This document shows positions 25,538-35,560 of a stretch of DNA of 64,000 nt, piece after piece. Source of the stretch: Symsagittifera roscoffensis (lineage: Eukaryota > Xenacoelomorpha > Acoela > Convolutidae). The position numbers and the translations under genes were made by a program. Numbering within the stretch: the first letter of the stretch is position 1; every line of letters starts with the position of its first letter. Below the pieces are notes generated by a model. The model was not told the DNA's origin. It saw nothing but the letters and a program-made list of their open reading frames with translations, and did no database searches. The DNA is taken from positions 57,326,388 to 57,390,387 of the forward strand of contig NC_087067.1 of NCBI RefSeq assembly GCF_963678635.1, read 5' to 3'.

Positions 25538-26439
25538 TCACTGAGTGTCTGGATATCGGATTTCTTTCTTCTTCGTTGTAGGGACTTCTTGGTTCACTGT
25601 ACCTTGTACCACCACTCAAGCTCTAGTGAAAATTTTCCCAAAAACCCTCTCTTGATTGCCAAATGCTGACCCCCCTTTTTTAGTTACCTCTTTTTCAATG
25701 TTCCCAGCAATTGAAAGCCAAAACTTGTGCGCAGGTATCTTGTGATCACCTGTTTGTATAAAAAAACCAATCGCAAATCTTCACCAAAATGCAACAATAT
25801 ATATAATAAAAATTTTAAACCAGAAAAAGTAATAAAACAGAGAAATCAACCCACCTAAAATTCAAAGGAGACAAATGTCGACCTTCTATCGAAAAAAAAT
25901 GTCTGGTACCTAATTGCCACGCGTTTTCCTCCCCCCACTAGTGATCTTATTGGGTGTCACAAAAACGGTCTATTTCCGTTCCCCCCTACCAATCCAACCA
26001 GCGTACCAATCTTAACTCGAGCTAAATTTTGGATATCCACCTATTATTACCACGCGTGTTGATGGCTATTGTAACTAAATCAACGATGTCGATTAATTAG
26101 TTACTCTATTTTTCCCCCTTTTTACAATTTACAACCGCCAACCTCTAACCTAACCAGCCCCCCTAACTAACCTCCCCCCTCTTTAGGCCCCCTCTTAAGC
26201 CGAAAAATCCCTTAAGCGCCGGGTGCTAAGCCTCTCGAGAGAAAACCGTAGACCTGTTTCCAGGCCTGCTTGAGTAAAAACTGCTTCAAAACAATGGGAC
26301 TCCGCTTATCCAATTTTACACTTATTTCCTATAATGTAATGAGGATTCTAACGGTACCCGTTGCTCGACTTGAGAACACCCCTGTTCGTCCTCTTGTAGT
26401 GGTCCTGTGCTGGTTGTCTCTGTTCTGCCCTTGACAGCA

Positions 26440-26565
26440 GAACCACTTTCCCACTCGACTGGTCACCTCTTCCAATCAAGTCTCCTAGTGGTCCGTTTCG
26501 ATCCTTGTGAACCACTTTCCCACTCGACTGGTCACCCTTTCCAGTCAAGTCTCCTAGTGGTCCGG
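26440..26565. repeat. Direct duplication, 69-bp period
   Basis: GAACCACTTTCCCACTCGAC... begins at 26440 and again at 26509; both ~56-bp blocks end CTCCTAGTGGTCCG. They differ at about three positions. Function unknown. Confidence 0.85.
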
Positions 26566-27009
26566 TTGGGTCGCAATCTATCTAAAAACCCTTAACAACG
26601 CCCCCCACTCGGGCACCTTACTGAAGTCATTGGTTTAAATTGCTAGATTGATCGAAACGATCGGTCTTATAAAACAGTATGTATATACTATTTAATTAGT
26701 ACAAAGGTTTGATCCAACTAATTTGGTGTCAAAGTCACTGTCTTTTTTCTTTTTTATGGTTTTTGTTCCTATTTGTATTCTTTTTTGCTCGTGTTTTTGT
26801 CCCCCTAGTTGCCCTTCTTCACTCGGTTAGCTAAGCCTCGTTCGGAGAGCGTACCAGGAAGTTTTCTTGAGTTTTCTTAAAAAGCTATCACGGTACAACC
26901 GGAAGGTTTACACGTTCCCGCTGAACCGTACCACCGGTACTCTAGAATGGGCATGTAGCCCGGAGCTGTGTCAAGTGGGTTCGACTCCGTAGTCATGATG
27001 TCGTAAAAA

Positions 27010-27024
27010 CACCCAGGAGCGCCA
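27010..27024 (-). other. Candidate primer-binding site
   Basis: Sense TGGCGCTCCTGGGTG begins with TGG, as expected for pairing with a tRNA CCA end, 11 bases inside the 5' LTR. The gap is larger than usual (0-5) and I cannot name the tRNA. Confidence 0.3.
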
Positions 27025-27035
27025 TAAAAACACTA

Positions 27036-27929
27036 TGTAACAGTCGCCTACTTTAGTCTTAGTCACATATGAGACTGAAGAAAAATAGCCCCTATAACAA
27101 TTGGCTCAAGAGTCAGGGACACTATCTCTTGTGTTTTTCTACCTCAAGAACGGTCGGAGACAATTCGGTTCGCTTGCGACATGAGACTAGAACCCGTTAC
27201 AGCTTAAAGGCCACTACCAAAATACCCCCCCACTCTAGAAATAAGAACGTCCCCATACTTAGGTCTCGAAATACCCAAAATACATGAACGCCGTTAAAAA
27301 CCGGGTCGGAACAATCCGCTTAGTTACTTTTTATTGGACAGTGGAACTTTGATCCATTTCAGATGGATCAACCTAAAACTCGCCTTATCTCAACATAACT
27401 ATCATAAAATACACTCGAGAAATTTAAATTGAGAACTCACATGTCGATTCACTTGAGTATGAGGAGTAAGTAAAAGATGAGCAGCTTGAGAATTAAATAA
27501 TATAACTAAATAAGTTTGATGCTAATTAGTTTTAACAACAGAAGTAAGTTCTGTCTCAAGAATCAAAGTTTGTGAATGAACCATTGGGACACTCGAGTTG
27601 TCCACTCTTCCATTGAATGTTCACTCCTTTCCGTTCGAATAGTCGTCCTTTCTCAAGTCTGTATTCTATTTTCCTGTTTTCAGGATAAGACAGCTCTACT
27701 CTCTTATTATTTCGTATCGAGAAATTGCGAATAGCAATTTCCTGTTTTTTTCTTGAGTAGTTTCCCGCAATTGTTAATTCGGTCGTTCTGATTTTTGATT
27801 TTTTGCGTTTTCAGTTGGTTCGAGAAAACTGAGCATGACAGGCTCCATTCGAAATTTTTAAAATTAAAACTTCACTCCAAAATTACGTGTTTCTCAAGGT
27901 CAAACCTCCAGACATGACCGACTGGCACA
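27036..27929 (-). repeat. 5' LTR of the giant element (894 bp)
   Basis: Nearly identical to 5307-6193, differing by about 13 substitutions, a 6-bp insertion (TTAGTC near 27059) and a 1-bp C-run change. In sense it is the promoter-bearing LTR. It ends ~940 bp upstream of the RGM coding start and points away from that gene. Confidence 0.93.
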
Positions 27930-28868
27930 TATAGCGGATAGGGCCTTATCTTTACTTTTTCGTAATAGATATGCAGATTGTTCGGTTGCAAGAAATAATG
28001 AACAGTTTTTGAATAAAATTTAGGAGTATTCTTATCTCATTTTTTGATCGAAATGTTTTATCGTTTTCAATTATTAGTTATCATAAAAAAAATGGATATA
28101 GTTAAGCCCAAATCGTCTGTTTTGAAGGTAATTGACTTCTATAACAATTGCAATAACTTTTTTTTCTGGTTTTTGAGCCTGCGATTTCTTCAACAAAATA
28201 CATTGATGTTTTCCAATTTTCGTCTAAGACGTATTATTTTTTTGATTTTAGGAGCTTTTTTATGTATCCCAAGTGCTGCGAAGCTCAGCTTCAACTCTGT
28301 GTTAGGAAAGGTGAAGCCAATGTCTAGGTGTAAAATTGTTGGTTTGTGAGTCATAATACATCACAGCTGGCTTTGACTGAAAATTATTTTCCTTGAGTTG
28401 CCTGCAGAATTCCCAGAGTAAGTCTTGGATTAGGAAAAGCCGGAGTTTTTTCTAGCAGAAATTGGCCAATATTTGGTGGAGTTGGAAGTCGGGTTGGACG
28501 AACAAGAACTGATGCAGATTCGGCTCACAGAATCGTCTACTCGAACCACTTCATCTTCTTTATCCTCAGCATCATCATCTCAAAGTGGCCTTAACACGTC
28601 TCCTTTTCAAATGGAGAAGCGTTTATTGCTATTCAAAATACCGCCTCTTCAAAGCCCACTTGGAAATAGTCTCAAATTGGACGCCATTTGGAAATGCTCA
28701 ATTTGGGCATCTATGTTTACAGGATCATGTAGGAAAAGGAGGCGAGCTTCTACTCGTGAAAAAGAGAGATCGCGTTCACAATTAAAGTCCACGCAAAAAA
28801 TTGCCTCAAATACTTGGAGACATCCTTGTAATGCGTTGGGTTCCTCCGCGTTCTACCCCAAGTTACTG
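27930..28868 (+). other. Flank and probable 5' region of the RGM gene
   Basis: Single-copy AT-rich sequence. Splice-like words are present: acceptor TTGATTTTAG near 28242-28251, donor GTGAGT at 28347, acceptor TTGCCTGCAG near 28407, donor GTAAGT near 28419. So 5' untranslated exons may lie here. The frame of exon 1 is open upstream of its Met back to ~28473, but that part (Ser/Thr-rich then basic) does not look like a signal sequence. Confidence 0.4.
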
Positions 28869-28905
28869 ATGCACCTTTTGCTACTAATCTCCTCGCTAAT
28901 TACAA
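28869..28905 (+). other. RGM: RGM coding exon 1 (signal peptide)
   Basis: ATG followed by a run of Leu/Ile, ending ACAA|GTTAGT. The exon stops after one base of a codon, and exon 2 supplies the other two (phase 1 on both sides), which supports the join. Confidence 0.65.
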
Positions 28906-31405
28906 GTTAGTGCTCCTGCATTTTTAAATTGCCTGATCGGCTCTTTTGTGTTCATGCCCCGAATATCAGGCATAATTGGAACAAAATTTAATCCCCGCGA
29001 ACAAAAAATCAAAATGAGTCTAACTCATTTCGAAAATATTTGAGGTGATTAGTGTTTGTTTCAAACTCTCCCAATTTAATGGCAAGTTAAGCAAAGGGGA
29101 AAAGTTTTTGATTTGTTTTGATTTTGTTTAGCAAACGCAATGCACATCAACGATCAGAGCAACTTACTAAAGAGAGAATCACCATCCAGAACTGTCAACA
29201 TGGACACTGCAGCGAGACACAGACGTTCTTCAGGATCCTTCTATGAACAGATGCCTCGGAGTGGGGGTAATCAAGGGGGTGGCATTGGTGGTCGGCCCAG
29301 TGGGAGAACAGACTCAGACTGTTCAATGGGATACTGTTCCGACTGGATTCAAAACAGCTATGCATTCAACAGAGAGGTGCTGGAAAGATGTGTCATCTTC
29401 AACAACGGACTAATTTGTCTGCAGAATGTTGACGCCAGTTGCTACAAGGACTTGAACTACCATGTATCAAATCGGTACCTGCAGAATCAATTCGATGATC
29501 TAAACTGCAAAGAGGTGAGCAACCATCAATACTTCACATTTACGTACTTTAAATGGTTACTAATAGATAATATATGAACAGATCGACATATTTCCATGGA
29601 TAATGGTTCTCCCCTTATTTGACGTAAATATTAGCTAGAGCTATTTTAGTTTTAGTTCAAGCTTGATTATAGTTAGATAAAGATAAGTGAATTTTTTAAA
29701 AACAAATTTAACATTTTTTAATTGATGTTCAGGTAATAAAGAACCACACGAATGAGCTGCCGATGATCTCACAGCCGACTCAAAGACGGGTCCCGAGCAA
29801 TTTCTGCTACATGGAGGACCCGGGAGTGTCTCTGCAGTCGCAACCTGTCTTCTGCAGTCTGTTCGGAGACCCCCACATTGTCACTTATGGGGGACGAAAG
29901 CAGACTTGTGCTGCAATTGGGGCTTGGCCTCTGGTCGACAATGTCTATTTCACTATACAAGCCTCATATGTGCCCATAGGGGACAGTAACGATAGATTCG
30001 GAAGACGAGGATCAGACCAGCATCCAAATCCGACCGAGTGGTCGCCCAGTTATTCATCCGGATCTCGAATATCTAGAAGTACAGATGTGACGCAAGTATT
30101 TGAAAGTCATATTCGCAATGCAAGAGACACTATTGGATCACATGAACGAAAGAACGATCAGTCCAATGCTTTAAGTTCCGCGTCGGCTATCAATAGAGTG
30201 AGTAGCACATTCTAAAATTCGTGTTATCTTGCAATTATCCTGAATGTTGAGCGTACATTGTTTGCAGTTGACCGGAAAGTGTGTCAATTTTGGCATGGTT
30301 GGGATTTTAAACATTAAGTTTTGTTCGCGTTTTTTTTCAGTCATGCGGTACGGAAATAGTCGCTGGTCGTTGACAGCTTGCATGAATGAAAAGCAACTTC
30401 TACTAGAATATCCACTGATGTGCCTGGCTTATAATAAACTTAGCAATTGAAAATAATATTACGCTAATGCATGGTTTGCACATATCGTAGTATATTAAAA
30501 TGGTGTTCAATGCTATGAGCAAACACAATAAAGTGACTAATTTGAAGAGAATAGAACACAGACTTAGTGTCTTTTTTTCTTTTTCAAGTTAATGAAAAGT
30601 AAATGTCCAAAATTGTCAAATGCATTCCATTCCATTGCGTTTTGTGCGCTCATTTTGAAATATTTGTGGAGGGATGTGACGTGTAAGCAGTGTGTATTTT
30701 CATGTTAAGGTGCTGGTTGTGTTTCGATCTAAACTGAACTGCGTGGCCAAAGAGAAGATCTATGACACGACTGAGAGCATGTTGCCCTCTTCGTTCAACG
30801 ACGGAACTTACGAGGGCGGCCATAGCGACAACCTATACGTGCTGCAGAAGGAGGCCAACGGCGCTCACGTAGAACTACAGGCCAAGTACATTAACACCAC
30901 AATTGTAATCAGAAGAATAGGATCCTATCTCTCAATATCAGTCAAATCTCCAGTAGACGTGGCCAAAGCCTTGCCCTCCTACGGCCATACATCGCGCGAT
31001 TTCCACATGGAACATTGCAGTGCCGCATGTCCAGATATGGAGACTCTGGCTGAATTTCCGGCCACACCGCCCCCTCAACATCCGAGTAAAGCTCGGGTAT
31101 CATACGAGACTGCGAGGAAGCGTTGCAGCCACTTGGCTGGATTCTTTCTGGACTCTTGCATCTTCGACGTCATGACAACTGGCGACTGGAAGACGTTCGT
31201 AGAAATAGACCAGAAGTCGAGTGAGGACGAATCGAGACTGAATATTAGAAGTGACGTCGGTGTCGAGAGATTGTTCCCCCAACCTTCCAACAGTAAAAAA
31301 CTGTCGTCTGCATTGTCAATATGCACCGCTAATGCTTTCAAAACTGGCCTCTCAGTCTTCTTAATTTTTGTTTTTTACTTAAATTTTTCATCTTTAATGA
31401 TCTAA
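28869..31405 (+). CDS. RGM: Repulsive guidance molecule (RGM) family protein, four exons, 526 aa
   Basis: Joined exons 28869-28905, 29132-29514, 29733-30197 and 30710-31405 keep frame throughout. Signal peptide MHLLLLISSLITTNA opens the protein. Residues ~60-140 form the Cys-rich N-terminal domain (DCSMGYCSDW...DLNC). The partial von Willebrand type D domain follows with LFGDPHIVTYGG; the Gly-Asp-Pro-His at 185-188 is the self-cleavage site known in RGM proteins. TCAAIGAWPLVDN and HVELQAKYINTTIVIRRIG are family hallmarks. The C-terminus is a hydrophobic tail (TGLSVFLIFVFYL) after small residues, as in a GPI signal. RGMs are cell-surface co-receptors for BMP and ligands for neogenin. An unusual ~70-residue Ser/Arg-rich insert (~223-293) lengthens the protein beyond the ~430-450 residues usual in vertebrates. 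Confidence 0.92.
29132..29514 (+). other. RGM: RGM coding exon 2 (Cys-rich N-terminal domain)
   Basis: Acceptor TTTGTTTAG|CA and donor AAAGAG|GTGAGC. Encodes the region with about eight cysteines ahead of the von Willebrand D-type domain. Confidence 0.88.
29733..30197 (+). other. RGM: RGM coding exon 3 (vWD part with GDPH)
   Basis: Acceptor ATGTTCAG|GTA and donor AATAGA|GTGAGT; length 465 is a multiple of three with phase 0 on both sides. The GDPH self-cleavage motif is at 29865-29876. Confidence 0.92.
30710..31405 (+). other. RGM: RGM coding exon 4 (rest of vWD and GPI signal)
   Basis: Acceptor CATGTTAAG|GTG, phase 0. Carries LNCVAKEKIYD, the conserved QAKYINTTIVIRRIG segment, a C-terminal Cys cluster and the hydrophobic tail; stop TAA... 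ends at 31405. Confidence 0.92.
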
Positions 31406-31804
31406 TAGTAATACTATTCTCTTCTCATTTGCATTGCTTTTCCTCATTTTTGTCCAAATTGGAGTAAATGTTTAAGTTCTATATTTTTGATTAGTTTATT
31501 TGATAATTAAGCAGTTTTTGCTAATCTATCTATCTATCTATTATTTAATTGGCGTTTCACGTGACACATGTTTAAGAAGTCCCTATGTTGACGTGTTTAA
31601 GGAGTCCCTATTTTTGCATGTTGAAGTTTTTTCAACGTATTATTTTTTGCATATTTAACGGAAATGTTTTTGCACGTTTAAGCTATACCGTGGGTTCAAA
31701 TGCTTAAGAAATTTCATTTGGCTCATGTTCAAGTCTGTTGGTCTGTTAAATGGCCGAAAAATTTGCAAGATTTGAAAGTTTTATATATACATACGTTCTA
31801 TACA
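31406..31804 (+). other. RGM 3' flank
   Basis: AT-rich, probably 3' untranslated region and spacer. I see no AATAAA. It holds the short CTAT repeat at 31524-31541 and a twice-repeated TTTAAG(A/G)AGTCCCTAT near 31570 and 31597. The satellite starts at ~31805. Confidence 0.5.
31524..31541. repeat. CTAT microsatellite
   Basis: Four to five perfect tandem CTAT/ATCT units. Confidence 0.85.
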
Positions 31805-32619
31805 TTCCTATATAGTGGGGTGCTGTTAAGTACATTTAGGGGTTGCAAATCTGGCATTCAATTGTGACTGCTCAAGTCCTTTTGTTTTTTGAGATATGGC
31901 GTTTTTATGTTTTTTTTTTCAAAAAATTTAGATATTAAAAAATTAACCGAACCTCAATATCTTAACCCTATACTGGTGTGCTGGCAGGGTACAATCAGAA
32001 GTTGCAAATCTGGAGTCCAAGTATGACTGCTGAAATCTTTTTGGTTTTCGAGATGTGGCGTTTTCTATGATTTTTTCATTTTTTTATCAAAAAACAGCAG
32101 TAAAAAAATAACTGAACTTCAATTTCTCAACGCTATCGTTGGGTGCTGTCAGGGTAGTTTCAGGTGTTGCAAATCTGTAGTCTAAGTATAACTGCTCAAA
32201 TCCTTTTGGTTCTCGAGAAATGATATTTTTTTTATTATTATTTTTTCAAAAGTCTTAGATATAAATTAAATTAACCGAACTTCAATTTCTCAACCTTATA
32301 GTGGGTACTATCAGGGTACATTCAGGGGTTGCAAATCCGGTGTCCAAGTTTGACTGCTCAAATCCATTTGGTTTTCGAGAAATTGCGTTTTCTATGATTT
32401 TTTCATTTTTCGATCAAAAAACAGCTATAAAAAAATAACCGAACATCAATTTCTCAACGCTATCGTTGGGTGCTGTCAGGGTAATTTCAGGTGTTGCAAA
32501 TCTGGAGTCTAAGTATAACTGCTCAAATCCTTTTGGTTCTCGAGAATCGGTGTTTTTATTATTTTTTTTTTCAAAAATCTTAGATATAAATTAAATTAAC
32601 TGAACTTCAATTTCTCAAC

Positions 32620-35560
32620 CTTATAGTGGGGTGCTGTCAGGGTACAATTAGGGGTTGCAAATCTGGCGTCCAAGTATGACTGCTCAAATCCTTATATTGT
32701 TCGAGATATGGCGTTTTTATGTTTTTTTAGTTCTTTTTTCAAAAAATTCAGATATTAAAAAACTAACCGAACTTCAATTTCTCAACCCTATAGTGAGATG
32801 CTGTCTCGGTACATTCAGGGGTTGCAAATCTGGCCTCCAAGTTTGACTGCTCAAGCCCTTTTTTTCGAGATGTTGCGTTTTTATGTTTTTTTTTTTTCAA
32901 AAAATTTAGATCTTAAAAAACTAACCGAACTTCAATTTCTCAACCCTATACTGGGGTGCTGTCAAGGTACATTCAGAAGTTGCAAATCAGGAGTCCAACT
33001 ATGACTGCTCAAATCCTTATATTGTTCGAGATTTGGCGCTTTTATGATTAATTTTCTTCAAAAAACCTAGAAAAAAAAACCCGACCTAACTTGAATTTTG
33101 AACCTTATAGTGGGGTGCTATCAGGGTACATTCAGGGGTTGCAAATCTGGCGTCCAAGTATGACTGCTCAAGTCCTTTTATTTTTCGAGATATGGCGTTT
33201 TTATGTTTTTTGTAGTTCTTTTTTCAAAAAATTTAGATATTAAAAAACTAACCGAACTTCAATTTCTCAACCCTATAGTGAGATGCTGTCTCGGTACATT
33301 CAGGGGTTGCAAATCTGGCCTCCAAGTTTGACTGCTCAAGTCCTTTTATTTTTCGAGATGTTGCGTTTTTATGTTTTTTTTTTCAAAAAATTTAGATCTT
33401 AAAAAACTAACCGAACTTCAATTTCGCAACCCTATACTGGGGTGCTGTCAAGGTACATTCAGAAGTTGCAAATCAGGAGTCCAACTATGACTGCTCAAAT
33501 CCTTATATTGTTCGAGATATGGCGCTTTTATGATTAGTTTTTTTCAAAAAACCTAGAAAGAAAAAACCCGACCTAACTTGAGTTTTGAACCTTATAGTGG
33601 GGTGCTATCAGGGTACATTCAGGGGTTGCAAATCTGGCGTCCAAGTATGACTGCTCAAGTCCTTTTATTTTTCGAGATATGGCGTTTTTATGTTTTTTGT
33701 AGTTCTTTTTTCAAAAAATTTAGATATTAAAAAACTAACCGAACTTCAATTTCTCAACCCTATAATGAGGTGCTGTCAAGGTTTAATCAGGAGTCGCAAA
33801 TCTGGCCTCCAAGTTTGACTGCTCAAGTCCTTTTATTTTTCGAGATAAGGCGTTTTTATGTTTTTTTAGTTTTTTTTTTCAAAAAATTCACATATTAAAA
33901 AACTAACCGAACTTCAATTTCTCAACCCTATACTGGGGTGCTGTCAGAGTACAGAGTCCAACTATGACTGCTCAAATCCTTATATTGTTCGAGAAATGGC
34001 GCTTTTTTGATTTTTCAATTTTTTTTTTCAAAAAACCTAGAAAGAAAAAACCCGACGGAACTTGAATTTTGAACCCTATAGTGGGGTGCTATCAGGGTAC
34101 ATTCAGGGGTTGCAAATCTGGCGTCCAAGTATGACTGCTCAAGTCCTTTTATTTTTCGAGATATGGCGTTTTTATGTTTTTTTTAGTTCTTTTTTCAAAA
34201 AATTTAGATATTAAAAAACTAACCGAACTTCAATTTCTCAACCCTATAATGAGGTGCTGTCAAGGTTTATTCAGGAGTCGCAAATCTGGCCTCCAAGTTT
34301 GACTGCTCAAGTCCTTTTATTTTTCGAGATAAGGCGTTTTTATGTTTTTTTAGTTTTTTTTTTTCAAAAAATTTACATATTAAAAAACTAACTGAACTTC
34401 AATTTCTCAACCCTATACTGGGGTGCTGTCAGAGTACAGAGTCCAACTATGACTGCTCAAATCATTATATTGTTCGAGAAATGGCGCTTTTTTGATTTTT
34501 CAATTTTTTTTTCTTCAAAAAACCTAGAAAGAAAAAACCCGACGGAACTTGAATTTTGAACCCTATAGTGGGGTGCTATCAGGGTACATTCAGGGGTTGC
34601 AAATCTGGCGTCCAAGTATGACTGCTCAAGTCCTTTTGATTTTTCGAGATATGGCGTTTTTATGTTTTTTTTAAGTTTTTTTTTTCAAAAAATTTAGATA
34701 TTAAAAAACTAATCGAACTTCAGTTTCTCAACCCTATTGTGAGGTGCTGTTAAGGTTCATTCAGGGGTTGCAAATCTGGCCTCCAAGATTGACTGCTCAA
34801 GTTCTTTTATTTTTCGAGATATGGCGTTTCTATGTTTTTTTTTAATATTTTTTTTCAAAAAATTTAAATATTAAAAAACTAACCGAACTTCAATTTCTGA
34901 ACTTTATACTGGGGTGCTGTCAGGGTACATTCAGTAGTTGCAAATCAGGAGTCCAACTATGACTGCTCAAATCCTTATATTGTTCGAGATATGGCGCTTT
35001 TCTGATTTTTTAATTTTTTTCAAAAAACCTAGAAGAAAAAACCCGACGGAACTTGAATTTTGAACCCTATAGTGGGGTGCTATCAGGGTACATTCAGAGG
35101 TTGCAAATCTGGCGTCCAATTATGACTGCTCAAGTCCTTTTGATTTTTCGAGATATGGCGTTTTTATGTTTTTTTTAAGTTTTTTTTTCAAAAAATTTAG
35201 ATATTAAAAAACTAATCGAACTTCAGTTTCTCAACCCTATTGTGAGGTGCTGTTAAGGTTCATTCAGGGGTTGCAAATTTGGCCTCCAAGTTTGACTGCT
35301 CAAGTTCTTTTATTTTTCGAGATATGGCATTTTTATGTTTTCGTTTTTTTTTTTAAATTTAGATATTAAAACTATCCGAATTTTAATTTCTCAACCCTAT
35401 ACTGGGGTGCTTCCAGGGTACATTCAGAAGATGAAAATCAGGATTCCAACTATGATTGCTCAAATCTTTTTGGTTTTCGAGATATGGCGTTTTTTATGAT
35501 TTTTACATGTTTCTTTTTTCAAAAAAATTAAGATATAAAAAAATTGGATACTAAAAACTA
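32620..35560. repeat. Satellite B domain 1: trimeric higher-order repeat (~485 bp)
   Basis: The monomer beginning TATAGTGGGGTGCTATCAGG recurs at about 33103, 33588, 34074, 34559 and 35062. Between copies come a CTCCAAGTTTGACTG monomer and a GAGTCCAACTATGACTG monomer, in constant order. Confidence 0.85.

Larger units (their letters stand above)
24665..27035 (-). other. 5' leader of the giant element (~2.4 kb)
   Basis: Untranslated stretch between the 5' LTR and the first gag frame. It contains a 14-bp minisatellite (24944-25537), a 69-bp direct duplication (26440-26565) and a candidate primer-binding site (27010-27024). The parts at 25540-26340 and 26600-27000 hold no coding frame; 26100-26200 is C-rich on the plus strand. 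Packaging signals would be expected here but none can be assigned. Confidence 0.6.
5307..27929 (-). mobile_element. Giant Ty3/gypsy-like LTR retrotransposon with accessory region (~22.6 kb)
   Basis: Two direct LTRs (5307-6193 and 27036-27929) bound one internal region whose genes all read on the minus strand. Order in sense: LTR, leader, gag, protease, reverse transcriptase, RNase H, integrase, macro-like domain, accessory frames, LTR. Integrase after RNase H is the Ty3/gypsy order (known for the family). Termini form the usual TG...CA with a short inverted repeat: in sense the LTR opens TGTGCCAGTC and closes GACTGTTACA. By eye the LTRs differ at about 13 substitutions plus a 6-bp and a 1-bp indel, implying a moderately recent insertion. 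I find no 4-6 bp target-site duplication: flanks are ACTAT on the left and TATAG on the right, sharing only TAT. Several stops and frame changes make this copy non-autonomous as read. The length far exceeds the usual 5-10 kb. Confidence 0.93.

Noticed and set aside
24828-25619. Open frames on both strands through the 14-bp minisatellite, with a repeating MSQDQWPKTNVPRL-type pattern
   Set aside because: A 14-bp unit without stops leaves every frame open; there is no start context or conservation, and it lies in the leader.
26976-26990. tRNA gene suggested by an exact B-box word GGTTCGACTCC
   Set aside because: The would-be T-stem does not pair and no A-box or acceptor stem is found at a suitable distance.
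28044-28349. 101-codon open frame upstream of RGM
   Set aside because: AT-driven Phe/Ile/Leu-rich sequence, no homology recognised, interrupted by splice-like signals.
28473-28868. Extending the RGM coding start upstream to ~28473
   Set aside because: The extra residues are Ser/Thr-rich then basic and would bury the signal peptide; the Met at 28869 places the hydrophobic core directly at the N-terminus.
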